NCBI RefSeq assembly: GCF_008831285.2
Contig: NC_045148.1
Coordinates: 21,447,002-21,511,001 of the forward strand
Length of the DNA stretch: 64,000 nt
Direction of reading: 5' to 3'
Origin: Nymphaea colorata
Lineage: Eukaryota; Streptophyta; Magnoliopsida; Nymphaeales; Nymphaeaceae
Shown here one piece after another: positions 1 to 10,221 of this stretch. The stretch's first letter is position 1. Each line of letters starts with the position of its first letter. The notes beneath the pieces were generated by a model that searched no databases, was not told the DNA's origin, and saw nothing but the letters and a program-made list of their open reading frames with translations. Position numbers and translations under genes: made by a program.

Positions 1-2
1 CT

Positions 3-626
3 GTAGCATGGTGGAGAAGGAAAAGGCTCGACATTCAGAAGGGGATCTGCACAATAGACACTTTCGATGATTTTCAACGAGAATTAAGAACTTACTTCAT
101 GCCCCCGAATGCAACACGCCATGCTTATCGGATGGTTGGTGAACTGAAACATACCGGATTTATGCAAGATTACGTGAGGGCCTATCAAAGGCTGATGTTA
201 GTTGTGCCAGATATGCAAGAACAAGATAAATTGAACTGGTTTATTTTGGGACTTCAGTCGTTGGCACAATCCGAAGTGGAAAAGAGTAATCTAGAGACCT
301 GGGAGGATGCTTATGTGGTAGCAGAACGTTTGGCTGATACTCAGCGTAAAAGCTACACTAACGCCTTCAAGCCTTCGAAGAAGCCTGACCATTGAGGAAA
401 GAAAGAGGATGGAAGGGATAGGAAAGATGAACCATCAACTCAGCGCCAAGTCGAAAGAAGAACTTTCTTTCGCAAAAACGACAACTCTCAGAAAAGAGTG
501 TTGAAATGTTGGTTTTACGATGGTAATCACTTAGGGAGGCAATGTCCAAAGCGTGTAAACAGGGACAATCAAGCAAGCTCTTCAAGGCAATCTGCTAATG
601 CGGCACAAGGTAAAGAAGGGGAATGA
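3..626 (+). pseudogene. gag of the chromovirus (partial, interrupted)
   Basis: Frame 3 is open from the window edge. It reads a retrotransposon gag core (WWRR...DDFQRELRTYF) and then a basic tail. It would make the capsid/nucleocapsid of the particle. A TGA interrupts it at 393-395 and a second TGA at 624-626 separates it from the pol frame. Gag and pol are in the same frame, so the ancestor was probably one gag-pol ORF. The zinc knuckle near 505-555 reads CWFYDGNHLGRQC; the second cysteine of the usual CX2CX4HX4C is replaced by Tyr. The real start lies outside the window. Confidence 0.85.
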
Positions 627-632
627 CTAAAG

Positions 633-2118
633 ATGGGCGCGCTTCAACTTCTGAACACCATAAAAAGGGAGGAAAAAGTGAAGGTGACAGCGACACCTTC
701 TAACGAGCTCATGTACTCGCAAATCCTGGTAAATGAAATGTCTACCCTGGCTATGGTAGACACGGGAGCCACACATAACTTTGTCTCAGTTAAGGAGGCG
801 AGGAGACTAGGCCTAACCCTTGAGAGGGGAGAGTTACGCACGAAGGCGGTGAACTCAGAGGCCAAACCCATCCACGGAGTGGCCCGTGATGCGGTTGTGA
901 AGATTGAGAGTTGGTCAGGAAGGGCCAACTTCTCGGTGGTCCCGATGGATGATTTCCAGATGATCGTAGGCATGGAGCTCCTCAGTACAGCGAAAATGGT
1001 TCCAATGTCGCACCTACATAGTATCAGTATCATGGACGAGAAGTCCCCTTGTTTGGTTCCAGTAACATCGATAAATAGGGATAAGGGCAAAGCCGCAATG
1101 ATATCTGCCCTTCAGTTGAAGAAAGACCTCAAGCATGGCGAAAAGACGTACTTGGTGGCAATCAGGGAAGTGACTAATGACTCCCCTGGTTTGGTCCCAG
1201 AGGCGCTTGCGCCTGTCTTAGCGGAATTCACAGGAATAATGCCTGCAGAGCTCCCTAGACGGCTGCCACCTCGACGTGAGGTGGATCATGCCATCGAACT
1301 CCTTCCTGGTGCCAAACCCCCGGCAATGGCACCATATCGAATGGCCCCTGCAGAATTAAGAGAACTTCGGCGACAATTGGATGAGATGCTAGCTGGAGGT
1401 ATAATCAGACCCTCGAAAGCTCCTTTTGGTGCACCAGTGTTATTCCAAGCGAAACATGACGACTCCAAAAGGCTATGTGTAGATTATCAGGCGTTGAACA
1501 AGGTAACGGTGAAGAACAAGTACCCCTTACCTTTGATTGCAGATCTGTTTGATATACTGGGCGAAGCTCAAATGTTTTCCAAGTTAGACCTTAGATCAGG
1601 ATATTGGCAAGTTCGGATTGTTGACGGCGACGAGCCAACGACCACTTGCGTCACTCGCTACGGTGCCTTTGAATTCTTGGTAATGCCGTTCGGGTTCACG
1701 AATGCCCCAGCCACTTTTTCGACTCTAATGAACAAGATATTCTATCTGTACTTAGATAAGTTCGTGGTAGTGTATCTTGATGACATTGTAGTGTACAACA
1801 GCTCCATGAGGGACCATGTGGAAGACTTGCGGACAGTGTTCAAGGTATTGTTGGAAAACGAACTCTATGTGAAGTGCGAGAAGTGCCAATTCGGCCAACC
1901 GAAAATCAGTTTTCTCGGTCATATTATGGGAAAAGGTCATCTACGAATGGACACAAAAAAGGTGAGGGCAATTCAAGACTGAAAACCGCCAACCAATGTA
2001 CCAGAACTACGTTCTTTTCTCGGTTTGGCAAATTACTATCGACGATTCACTGAGGGGTATTCTTTGATAACTGCGCCTCTCACTGATTTGCTAAAGAAAA
2101 ACCGAAGAAGACGCCTTC
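633..2118 (+). pseudogene. pol: protease and reverse transcriptase of the chromovirus
   Basis: The open stretch of 449 residues starts at the ATG at 633, in frame with gag. The aspartic protease motif VDTGATHNF sits near residue 43. The RT palm follows, with RLCVDYQALN, SKLDLRSGYWQ, MPFGFTNAPATF and the catalytic YLDDI box near residue 385. A TGA at 1981-1983 replaces the Trp expected in a 'QDW.PP' context. The same frame then continues to about 2100 with RT thumb sequence ([15 protein letters not shown]), where a small deletion shifts frame into the RNase H part. It would copy element RNA into cDNA if intact. Confidence 0.92.
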
Positions 2119-4020
2119 GAGAAGTTGAAGAGGGCCCTGACGCAAGAGCCTGTGCTCAGGTTGCCTGACCACACAAGGAAATTTGAAGTCCACACGGATG
2201 CATCAGATTTTGCCATTGGCGGAGTTTTGATGGAGGAAGGTCATCCAGTCGCCTATGAGAGTCAGAAGCTGAAAGACGCGGAGCGACGGTACTCCGTGCA
2301 CGAAAGGGAAATGACGGCCATTATTCTTTGTCTTCGCACATGGAGGCATTACTTATTGGGGTCCCAGTTCGTGGTAAAGACTGATAATGTAGCCACAAGC
2401 TACTTTTAGACTCAAAAGAAGTTGAGTCCGAAGCAGGCTCGATGGCAGGAATTCCTTGCAGAATTCGATTTCGCCTTAGAGTACAAGGCAGAGAAGACAA
2501 ACGTCGTAGCCGATGCACTGAGTCGGAAGGCGGAATTGGAAGCTACCCGGACAGCATCATCTGAAGCGCAACTCGATGGTGCTCTTCTCGGGCGGATTTG
2601 AGAAGGCATGAAGCAGGACCTAGTGGCCAAGCACTTGGTCGAAACAACAAAAGCGGGAAAGACGCGACGATTCTGGTTACAAGATGGACTTTTGATGGCA
2701 AAAGGCGGACGAGTGTTCGTTCCTAGATGGGGCAATCTCCGACGAGAGTTGGTGAAGGAGTGTCATGACTCGTTGTGGGCTGGCCATCCTGGCCAGGAGC
2801 GAACACTGGCACTGCTCGAACGTGGCTACTACTGGCCACAGATGCGCGACGACGTTGAAGCCTATGTGAAAACATGTTTGATCTATCAGCAGAACAAGGG
2901 AACAAACCAGAAGCCTGCCGGTCTCCTAGAGCCTCTTCCTATTCCATAACGTCCGTGGGAATGCCTCTCCATGGACTTCATCGTCAGCTTGCCCAAAGTT
3001 GACGGCTTCAGCTCCATCCTTGTCGTTGTGGATAGATTTTCAAAGTTTGCCACCTTCATCCTAGCCTCTAAGAAATGTCCTACGGAGAACACGGCAGAGT
3101 TGTTCGTGAAGCGTATAGTCAAGCATTGGGGCGTGCCAAAAAGCATTGTCAGTGATCGGGACGCTCGCTTCACAAGAAAATTTTGGGGCGAAGTATTTCG
3201 TTTGTTGGGTTCAGATTTATTATTCTCAACAAGTTTCTACCCTCAAACGGACGGCCAGACTGAACAAATCCGTTGGAACAATACCTTCGACACTATGTCA
3301 GCGCGAATCAAAAGGATTGGGTGAAATTGTTGGATGTAGCTCAATTTTGCTACAATTTGCAGAAGAGCGAGTCTTTTGGACATAGTCCGTTCGAAATAGC
3401 CACTGGACAACAACCGTTGATGCCGCATACCCTTGCAGCCCAAGAAAAGGGAAGACCCACTTTTGCCTACCAGTTCGTTCGCGATTGGTAGGAACAGACG
3501 GAAATGGCTAAGGCGTTCTTACACAAGGCCGCCAAAAAGATGAAAAAGTTTACAGATCGGAATCGAAGGCCAATGGAATTCCGAGTGGGTGATCAAGTCC
3601 TCGTGAAGCTCTATCCTGATCGCACGGGCATTTTCCGTGATCGACACAGGTCATTGATCCACAAATATGAGGGACCCTTCACAGTGCTGAAGAGAATCGA
3701 AAAGCTAGCCTACAAGGTAGACTTGCCGCCAGACTTTAAGGTGCATTCAGTGTTCCATGTTTGTAACCTGAAGCCCTTCTATGTCGATGGGGAAGACCTC
3801 AATCCTGCAGCGAGCCCCATCGACCAAGCGAGCGGCGGACCGTCAGATGGAAGAGATTCTTCGGCACAAGACAAACTATTGGGGGCAGTCGAAGAAGTAC
3901 CAAGTGAAGTGGATAGGCGAACACAACCCCACCTGGGAGTATGCATTCCGCATGAAGCAGCGCTACCTGCTGGAAGTCAAGGCCTATCATGAAACTGCTA
4001 GCGCCGAGGACGGCGCATAA
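2119..4020 (+). pseudogene. pol: RNase H, integrase and chromodomain of the chromovirus
   Basis: RNase H begins with EVHTDASDFAIGG and continues past an in-frame stop at about 2407 to NVVADALSRK. The integrase zinc-binding region (ECHDSLWAGHPGQERT...KTCLIYQQNK) has its last Cys replaced by Tyr. The catalytic core keeps DFIVSLPK, SDRDARF and the DGQTEQ glutamate. A frameshift near 3290 moves it to the frame opening at 3273, and a further stop lies near 3490. A GPF motif (YEGPFTVLKRI) follows. After another shift near 3850 comes a chromodomain (KKYQVKWIGEHNPTWEYA). Chromodomains steer insertion towards marked chromatin in this family. Confidence 0.9.
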
Positions 4021-4036
4021 CTTGAAGGGGGGAGCC
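4021..4036 (+). other. Polypurine tract of the chromovirus
   Basis: A purine-rich run (TTGAAGGGGGGAG) sits directly before the TG that opens the 3' LTR, one base after the pol stop at 4018-4020. Position and composition are those of the plus-strand primer site of LTR retrotransposons. Confidence 0.8.
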
Positions 4037-4442
4037 TGTTCCCCTGTGTTTGGGAGTCTGTACAGTACTTTGCTTTGTTTTGCATTGTACTTCCTTTGCT
4101 TATGTTGAGTCATTTGCTTATGCATGTTTACTTATAAGGGAGTACCCTCCCACCGGTCTAAGTGTCAAGTATTGGGACTTCTTGTTTTGGGTGGTCGGCA
4201 TGAGAATCCTGTAAAAGGTCTCGGCCATCCTATATAAGTAAAGTCGAGATCATTCTCCTTGTTTATCTTTCTCGTAATGTACTAATTTTCCAAGCGAATA
4301 CATTGCGAAATTTCTTTACTCACAAGCATTCTTTATACACTCGTTTTCTCAAACTACTTTTGCGCCCCGTTCAGCGGTTTGAAGGCTTGCGGCAATCAGG
4401 TTCTTGCCGCGCCGCACGGGCCAAAGTTGTTAGCCCGTGACA
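4037..4442 (+). repeat. 3' LTR of the chromovirus
   Basis: It starts TGTTCCCC right after the polypurine tract and ends ...CCCGTGACA near 4442-4444. A TATA box (TATATAAG) lies at 4231-4238 in the usual promoter position of an LTR. The partner 5' LTR is outside the window, so the ends rest on the TG...CA rule and the purine tract alone, and the target duplication cannot be seen. Confidence 0.8.
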
Positions 4443-4444
4443 CA

Positions 4445-5980
4445 AACGGCCCATAAAGTAATTATGTCTCTAGGTATCCTTTGAATGATGGCAAGACAAC
4501 TTTTTACGTGAATTCTACCAAGTGGCCATTTTGTTGTGTAGCTATGCTTCTCTATTATCATCACCAGCATATGTGCATATATACATGCCCATGCCTCAAG
4601 ACATTATTAGCCACCAACTTCGAAGAAGCGGCAAATTGGTCATGAATTGCACCAACAAGAACATAACAAAAGATTGTTTTTATTATAAAGGATTGATAAA
4701 GATTGTTAGATTTTGTGGTGTCCGATGCGAGTAAAACAATAACAGAATTGCCTCAAGAGAAGTACTTAGCGCAATTGAGCCGTAATTGTGGTGGCTGATA
4801 TCAAAAGGGTCATCGTTTTTTAATTCTATGGTTGCTGTCATACAGGAATAGACATTATAAATGCGTGTAGATTCATGTCTGCAAAGTAAATGTGATGAAA
4901 AAAGCTTAATATCAAGAGCAATTGTAAGGTTTGACTGCTACCTCCACAAATGAACAACATTTGATTGTGGATGATAGCTAAAATATATCGAAAGCAGAGA
5001 AAGTTAAGAACATGACGCCAGCCCACGAGGAAGATTGTAATTTTAAAATTGATAAATAACAGTGATTAAATCATAAAACAGATACTCATCACCATATAAC
5101 AATAAGCTAGAAGCCAATTTATGACACTCAATAAAATAATCTAAAAAACGTATACTAAATGGGACACGCTTCCTTCACAAAAGATTGGCTGAACTTGTGA
5201 GGTGAGCACCTACTACTGTGATTGTCCTTCACGAGTTGCTCGGCCTCTACAGGCGTCCGCTTTTACCGATGATTGCCCACCCACTGCTACGAGTTGCTCG
5301 GCAAAGACCAGGGAAGATTCCGGCTGGACTGGCCGGGATTCTTTGGTATTCCACAGGAAATAAGGGGGAGAAGCCGCCGGAAAAGTCGCCCGAGTTTTGG
5401 CTTCGAAAGGGACCTCTTCCCCTTGTGTGGTGTCCACCATGTTGCTACTTCCTCTCCTTCTTCGACTTTTCCATGATGGTATCACTTTCCCGACCAAAAA
5501 TTCGGTTGTACAAAACTGGCATATTTATTAAGGCCACCAAATTTTCTTCCTGTAGTTCCTTAGAGAAGGCAAAATCAATGAACAGTCTTGTCTTATCTCA
5601 TCTACCAGCTTGATTGATTGCAAATGAACGGGAGAAAATTTCATGCGTACTTTAAAGGCTCCCTTCTTCCTTAGGCACTCCATCTTCAACTTTCTTTGCG
5701 CATAAAAAAAAAATAGTGGCTGTGACATCTAGGTACTCCTTGCTTCTTCTTGGTTGTTTCCCCTTCATGTTCGCCTTCAAATGGTAGGGTCGCCAAACAG
5801 ACACAGTTAAAGAAAGTGCCGAAGCTGAATTCTAGTTAGTTCTTTGGAAGAAGATATTTCAGATATGACAAAAATGACTTTATTGCAAAGAAATGTCTGT
5901 TTCACAAAGACATTTCAATGGGATCGCGCCAACCGTGCGCGGTCTTTCGACGAACCTTATGGTCCCATGGATGCTAGAAC
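4445..5980. other. Intergenic region, no gene recognised
   Basis: The open frames here (for example 5218-5613 plus, 131 codons, and its reverse) have no recognisable domain, no signal peptide and no plausible gene structure. They sit in moderately GC-rich sequence and may be chance. Nothing else supports a gene. Confidence 0.6.
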
Positions 5981-6140
5981 TGTGATGTCATCTTCTTCCA
6001 TGTTCCAAAGCAGTAGCACTTGCCGTCACCCTTGACTCAGCGAATCTCTGCAAATTAAATACTTCGATTCCCACTCTTCCTTCTTCATCCAACATACACG
6101 GGCCACAGTTGAACAGGCCTGACGCTCGCTCGCTCGCTCA
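5981..6140 (+). promoter_or_regulatory. Conserved upstream block of peptide copy 1
   Basis: The block centred on 6031-6060 reads CTTGACTCAGCG and then ATCTCTGC, and matches the block before copy 4 (16535-16560) base for base over most of its length, followed in both by a shared TTC-rich stretch. TGACTCA is the palindromic core bound by GCN4/bZIP-type factors (established knowledge); whether it works here is inference. The conservation shows that the promoter was duplicated together with the coding part. Confidence 0.6.
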
Positions 6141-6473
6141 ATGGGTTGCTGGATTGTCAAGTTACCCTTACTGTTGGCCGCCATGGCCATGATTGGGATG
6201 AGCTACTCTGCTGCAGCAACAGCAACAGGGAAACCCACAACGTACTATCCCTTCCATGGCAGCAGCTGGAAAATCGGAAAGAAGGTTATCAGCACGTGAC
6301 AACATATTGGAACACACCCAGGGAAATACTTACAGAGGGATTTGGTAAGTTTGATGGAGCAAGAATCTCCATGGGCTTCTAGCAAGAAGGCTGATCAGGG
6401 CCCGCCGCCGCCTATTCCCAACCACCAAATCCATGTTTTGGGCGTACCCTCACCTCCCCCTCCCCCCATGTAG
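6141..6473 (+). pseudogene. Small secreted-peptide precursor, copy 1 (internal stop)
   Basis: From ATG 6141 one frame runs 110 codons with a single TGA at 6297-6299. The N-terminus (MGCWIVKLPLLLAAMAMIG) is a signal peptide with cleavage likely after SAAATA. The middle (GSSWKIGKKVIST) aligns with the GWKLGIKVIVA part of the intact copy at 14752. The tail has SPWASSKK and a proline-rich end with PPPPIPN before the final PPPPPM. The frame stays perfect on both sides of the stop, so this is one recent nonsense change, or readthrough. Closest relative is copy 4 (same PPPP-x-M end and same promoter). Function unknown; extracellular signalling peptide is inference. Confidence 0.65.
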
Positions 6474-6760
6474 TAGAACTAATTGCTTCCGAGCTCTTCT
6501 GTTCTTTTATTTTTTCCCCCTTTTTGGTCTTACAATCGTCAGGCAAGTGGTCAGTGAAGCGAATAAGCGAAGTTCTGAATCGCGTCTTGTTTGGTTCGTC
6601 TTTGGGGACACGTACAACGCTTCATTTCGGGAGAAAAAGCATCGCCATTAATGCATTCTACATCCCATCTCCTGCTGTAATTCTTCAACCTGTAAATCTT
6701 GGTCTCAGGTTTATGATCACCCATGCTTATCAAAGAAGTTGAACTTTCACATCAGAAGTT
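6474..6760 (+). repeat. Conserved 3' block of the peptide family (copy 1)
   Basis: Downstream of copy 1 the stretch around 6668-6700 (ATTCTTCAACCTGTAAATC) recurs after copy 3 (about 15280) and copy 4 (about 17235), preceded in each by a CGT-T-TTTGGGG/GTGGG-like stretch. It is probably 3' UTR or 3' flank carried along in the tandem duplications. No further coding exon is evident. Confidence 0.55.
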
Positions 6761-8673
6761 TGCACAAGCATTATGTTTTTTGTTTCCCTTTTCTTACTGA
6801 GTTTGGTGTTTGAAAATTAACAATGTTGGTGCTTACTATGTGGAATCGCCACGCACTTCATCAGAACATGGTGATTATTGCTGTTGGAGGCTGAGAGCTA
6901 GAACCAAAAGTAAAAAAAACCACTATGAAAGATTGATATTCAGATCTAATGGTGGATTTCCTTTTTCTTTTTGTACTAGATTATTCCGAGCCATTTTCTA
7001 CAATTATAGCCCATTGGGAAATATTTGAAAGTAAGGGAAGTGGAGAATAAGTAAAATGCTTCCATAGTTAATTTGGCAATAGTAAAATACCAAAAACACT
7101 TGGCAATTTCCGGACGAACGTTCCGCCAGGTGGCGTTTCGGAAATCGCTTATCTATTTGTGGCTGATACGGTTTCATATACGCTGACATATTGCTTTATA
7201 AAAATTAAGGAAAAATTTAAGTGATGAATTAAATGGCCATTTGAAACTCTTACAAAAAGCGTTTTATTCGACAAAAACGTTAAAACCAAGAAAACCTGTT
7301 TTTAACTCGTTTTTTTCACGTTTTTTCAGTTTTTTTAATGCCACACATTTTTTTTTATTTTTTATTTTTTATTTGTTGCAAATTTACTTATCTTTTAATG
7401 TTTGTGTTATTAGTTGCTCACTTAGTCACTTTATTTTATTTTTCCCCCATTTTTAATTTTTTAAAATTTTTAAAAATTTTCCATGTTTTTTCCATTTTTT
7501 TCAAGCTCGCCGTATTATACTTGAGAAAAGCCTTGCCGATTAAAACTCCGAGACGTTATTTATGACTATGATTGTTTAAACATATAGTAATGGAAAATAC
7601 ATTAATGAAAAAAGATAATTTCATGTCACTAATACTGCAGGCTAAAATATGCATTTATTTAACAGGGGAAATCTGTGTGTTTGTAACAAAATTTTTTAGT
7701 TTTTACAGGTCCATGGTTGTAGATTAAGTACTGAATAATATTGCTCCTTCAACAAATATGTTAAACAATAGTCATTTAGATACAATATGAACTTTATAGC
7801 TTTTAGCAAAACAAAGTTTTAGCATTGTAGACATTGGATTTAGCTGGTTCATTAGCTAATTTGTCCAAAATGAGTTTTTTGATAAAATTTTCAAATTAGT
7901 TATTATGGTCATCTACCATACAAAACTGATCTATACGGGCCAGCTCACTGAAATCATGGTTGAGGTCTTTCAATAACACCACATCTTGCAAATCATTTTG
8001 GGAACCCAATGCATATGCATCTTACGAACTTGCCAACCAATTGTCAAGTTTTGACCCTGATTTAGCTCCAGCTTATGATATTGTTTCAGTACCATCGTTA
8101 AGGGCTCGGCGGGTCTATGCACATCATTGGCACGATCGCATACTTCTGTATTATTGTCGACATTGTTTCAGCCATCCAATGGCGACAAACTATAATAAGT
8201 TAAATTTCTCCTTAACCTTTATAAAAAAAAATTTTCGCCGATGTCTAAACATTCAGTCGGACATGTGAGGTACAACTATCTTTCCTAAAATATTGTTGCG
8301 GAATCCATTAAAGGCTTTTATTTTCTCCTCAAGATTTCTCATTGTTTCTTCTCTTCATGAGCATATCCGCAAAGGTGAATTGCATTTTAATAGTTTTCAA
8401 ATTGGTCCTCTCCAGTTTGAAGTTGGCACGTAGTTTCCAGGTTATCCAATGTTAAAAAGTAAAAAAGAAATCGTCATAATTCAGATATTTTCTCTCCCCC
8501 TCTTGGAGGATGATTGTTGGTAGAAAGAAAAAATGAAAGATAGGGGCCTGGGAAAGACTGAATCAAAGGAAAGATGTAACTTTCTGTCGTGCACCTCAAA
8601 ACAAGAGATTCAATTTTACTCTCACTTAGCACGAAGTCCCTGTAAACCATGCTGAAAGTTGAAAGGCATAGCA
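6761..8673. other. Intergenic, T-rich in part; no gene
   Basis: The core at about 7250-7530 is dominated by T runs with TTTTTTCA units. Its end (CCATTTTTTTCAAGCTCGCC, then GAAAAGCC) resembles the T-rich stretch at 39880-40010, so both may be remnants of one AT-rich repeat. Short open frames in it are compositional. I see no RNA gene or coding signal in the rest. Confidence 0.5.
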
Positions 8674-8705
8674 TCAAAAAAGATAATTGTGATTATAGGA
8701 TTTGG

Positions 8706-8763
<58 letters not shown>
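8674..8763 (+). repeat. (TA)n microsatellite at the promoter position of a relic peptide copy
   Basis: Bases 8708-8763 are about 28 uninterrupted TA units. The 5' flank (AAAAGATAATTGTGATTAT) matches 9762-9780 upstream of copy 2. The 3' flank (ACACTAAG) corresponds to CACTTAGTA after the copy 2 TATA box (9815-9823). The microsatellite therefore occupies the place of the TATA box in the paralogous promoter. Confidence 0.8.
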
Positions 8764-8766
<3 letters not shown>

Positions 8767-8835
8767 TAAGATGAAACTCCTACTTAGAACCAACATTACT
8801 TTCCTTGATATATAAATATAGAAGATATCCGAATC

Positions 8836-8937
8836 ATGGTTACAGCTATACTTGTACTGACTCATTCTACACCAGCAACGTCTGAATCAGGGGAAGAGGC
8901 GTCTGCAGGCACATATAGAAGTACATCGCAGGGTTAA
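8836..8937 (+). pseudogene. Relic of peptide family (signal-peptide part only)
   Basis: Thirty-three codons from ATG 8836 read a hydrophobic core and then HSTPATSESGEEA. This matches residues 13-32 of copy 2 (ATAILVMSHSTPATSELGE) with few changes. The family's MGC/MGY start, the middle and the proline-rich tail are missing, and TAA at 8935-8937 ends the frame. Together with its promoter relic it is a decayed tandem duplicate about 1.1 kb upstream of copy 2. Confidence 0.6.
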
Positions 8938-9759
8938 TCCTCCATTTGACCTCTGCCAATGTTCATTCTACTCCCTAGAAGTTACGTTCAATGTCAATTT
9001 AACATTAAATACACAATAAAGAACGAAAAAATAACTTTTACATGAAACCAATGTCCACAAAAGAGACATATTATTCATCAAGACCACGAAACAGAGAGAT
9101 CAATCAGAAAAGAACGTTGAACCAACCTTTTGTGCGATCCCCAAATATATAAAACGTTCTTACAAGAAGCCACCAATCAATCGAACTTGAGCTACAAGAA
9201 TGTAAGCAAGCTTAGTTATACCCATCATTCATTATTGCTCCGTCCACTCAACGCCGTTTTCTCAAACATAAATACCTACGAGGTGACAAAATTGTGAAGC
9301 CCTCCCAAAGACTGTCCTATAATATAATGCCACCGAAAAAGAAAGCTGCCATTTGTCTTTTTTTTCATCAATTAATGGCGGCTGATCTTTTACAACTCTG
9401 CTAACCACACAAACAAAACGCGTATATCTTTATCCTCAACAAACAGATCATGGGAATGACTGACCGCCATGTACCCTCCTAATTTAAGTCGTCAAGTGGG
9501 CGTTTCTTTCATCTTTTCCGATAACATTCGTAAGCCATCTCGGGTCATTTTAAACCAAATGACGGATGAAAATATGATAAGCCAGAAATTTTTTGTCAGA
9601 GTATTTCCAAAACTTGCACAGCTAGGGACTCAACAAGACTTTGAAGAATTTTTACATAGGGTAAATTAAAAAATTTCAAAATTATAACTATAAATTTTGT
9701 TTTTCCCAAATGTGAGGTCCCTGCCTTCCCTCCACCCCCGATGATGACTATTATAAGAG
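8938..9759. other. Intergenic, no gene recognised
   Basis: AT-rich spacer between the relic and copy 2. A 66-codon frame at 9469-9669 has no recognisable features. Around 9700-9745 a stretch ending CCCTCCACCCCCGATGA resembles the CCCCTGCCTCCGCCCCAGCGATGA end at 20665-20690 and may be a MITE terminus. Confidence 0.45.
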
Positions 9760-9868
9760 AAAAAGATAATTGTGACTATGCATAGGAGTTGGACTCCTGC
9801 CTTCGATTTATCTTCTATATATACGTACACTTAGTATACCGGCCCAACCTTCTTTTCTCCCTCTCAAG
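9760..9868 (+). promoter_or_regulatory. Promoter of peptide copy 2 with TATA box
   Basis: A TATA box (CTATATATA, 9815-9823) lies 46 bp before ATG 9869. A GACTCC element and CCTTC precede it, and ACGTACAC follows. The same order (GACTCC, CCTTCATTTT, CTATATATG, CGTACAC) precedes copy 3, so this is a conserved core promoter of the family. The transcription start cannot be placed. Confidence 0.6.
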
Positions 9869-10221
9869 ATGGGTTGCAGGCTCAACATATCCCTATTGCT
9901 CATGGCCACGGCCATACTTGTAATGAGCCATTCTACACCAGCGACGTCCGAATTAGGGGAGACTGCGCATGACCCCAACCATGGCAGCGGCAGGAAAGTG
10001 GGGACGAAGGTTGTCATCGGCATGCCGCAAGATGGAGGAGTATTATTCAGCAGGAAGCACGCAGAGAAAGGGATAGTAAGGCAGCTGTGGTAGGGCATGA
10101 CCCATGGTCGTCTTGCAAGAAACCATATCCTTCTCCTCCAAAGCCTGTATCCAACCCTCACCCATATTGGTGCGGGAGGGGAAAGCGTCCGCCACCTCTC
10201 TTCCGTGCCGTTCACTTATGA
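9869..10221 (+). pseudogene. Small secreted-peptide precursor, copy 2 (frameshifted)
   Basis: ATG 9869 opens 74 codons: a signal peptide (MGCRLNISLLLMATAILVMS), then HSTPATSE, a middle part SGRKVGTKVVIG and SRKHAEKG. Relative to copy 3, about four extra bases near 10075 shift the frame to a TAG at 10091-10093. The correct continuation is open in the next frame to TGA 10219-10221 and encodes HDPWSSCKK, PYPSPPKPVSN and then a basic, proline-rich end with CGRGKRPPP. The loss is a single indel. The tail aligns with copy 3 (WSSSKREYPPPPDPVSNPH). Extracellular peptide signalling is inference from architecture. Confidence 0.65.

Larger units (their letters stand above)
1..4442 (+). mobile_element. 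Ty3/gypsy chromovirus, 5'-truncated by window edge
   Basis: The order gag, protease, reverse transcriptase, RNase H, integrase, chromodomain, purine tract and 3' LTR defines a Ty3/gypsy element with integrase after RT. The C-terminal chromodomain places it among the chromoviruses; the LTR of about 400 bp is short. The 5' LTR and the start of gag lie left of the window. Several stops (393, 624, 1981, about 2407, 2599 and 2947) and at least three frameshifts (about 2100, 3290 and 3850) mean it cannot make a polyprotein, so it is an old copy. Class is certain; the clade within chromoviruses is inference. Confidence 0.95.

Noticed and set aside
5218-5613. 131-codon plus-strand ORF
   Set aside because: No signal peptide, domain or homologous copy in the other tandem units; an equally open frame exists on the other strand.
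7240-7565. Hydrophobic Phe-rich ORFs as membrane proteins
   Set aside because: Poly-T composition alone gives Phe-rich, membrane-like frames; no conserved start or homologue.
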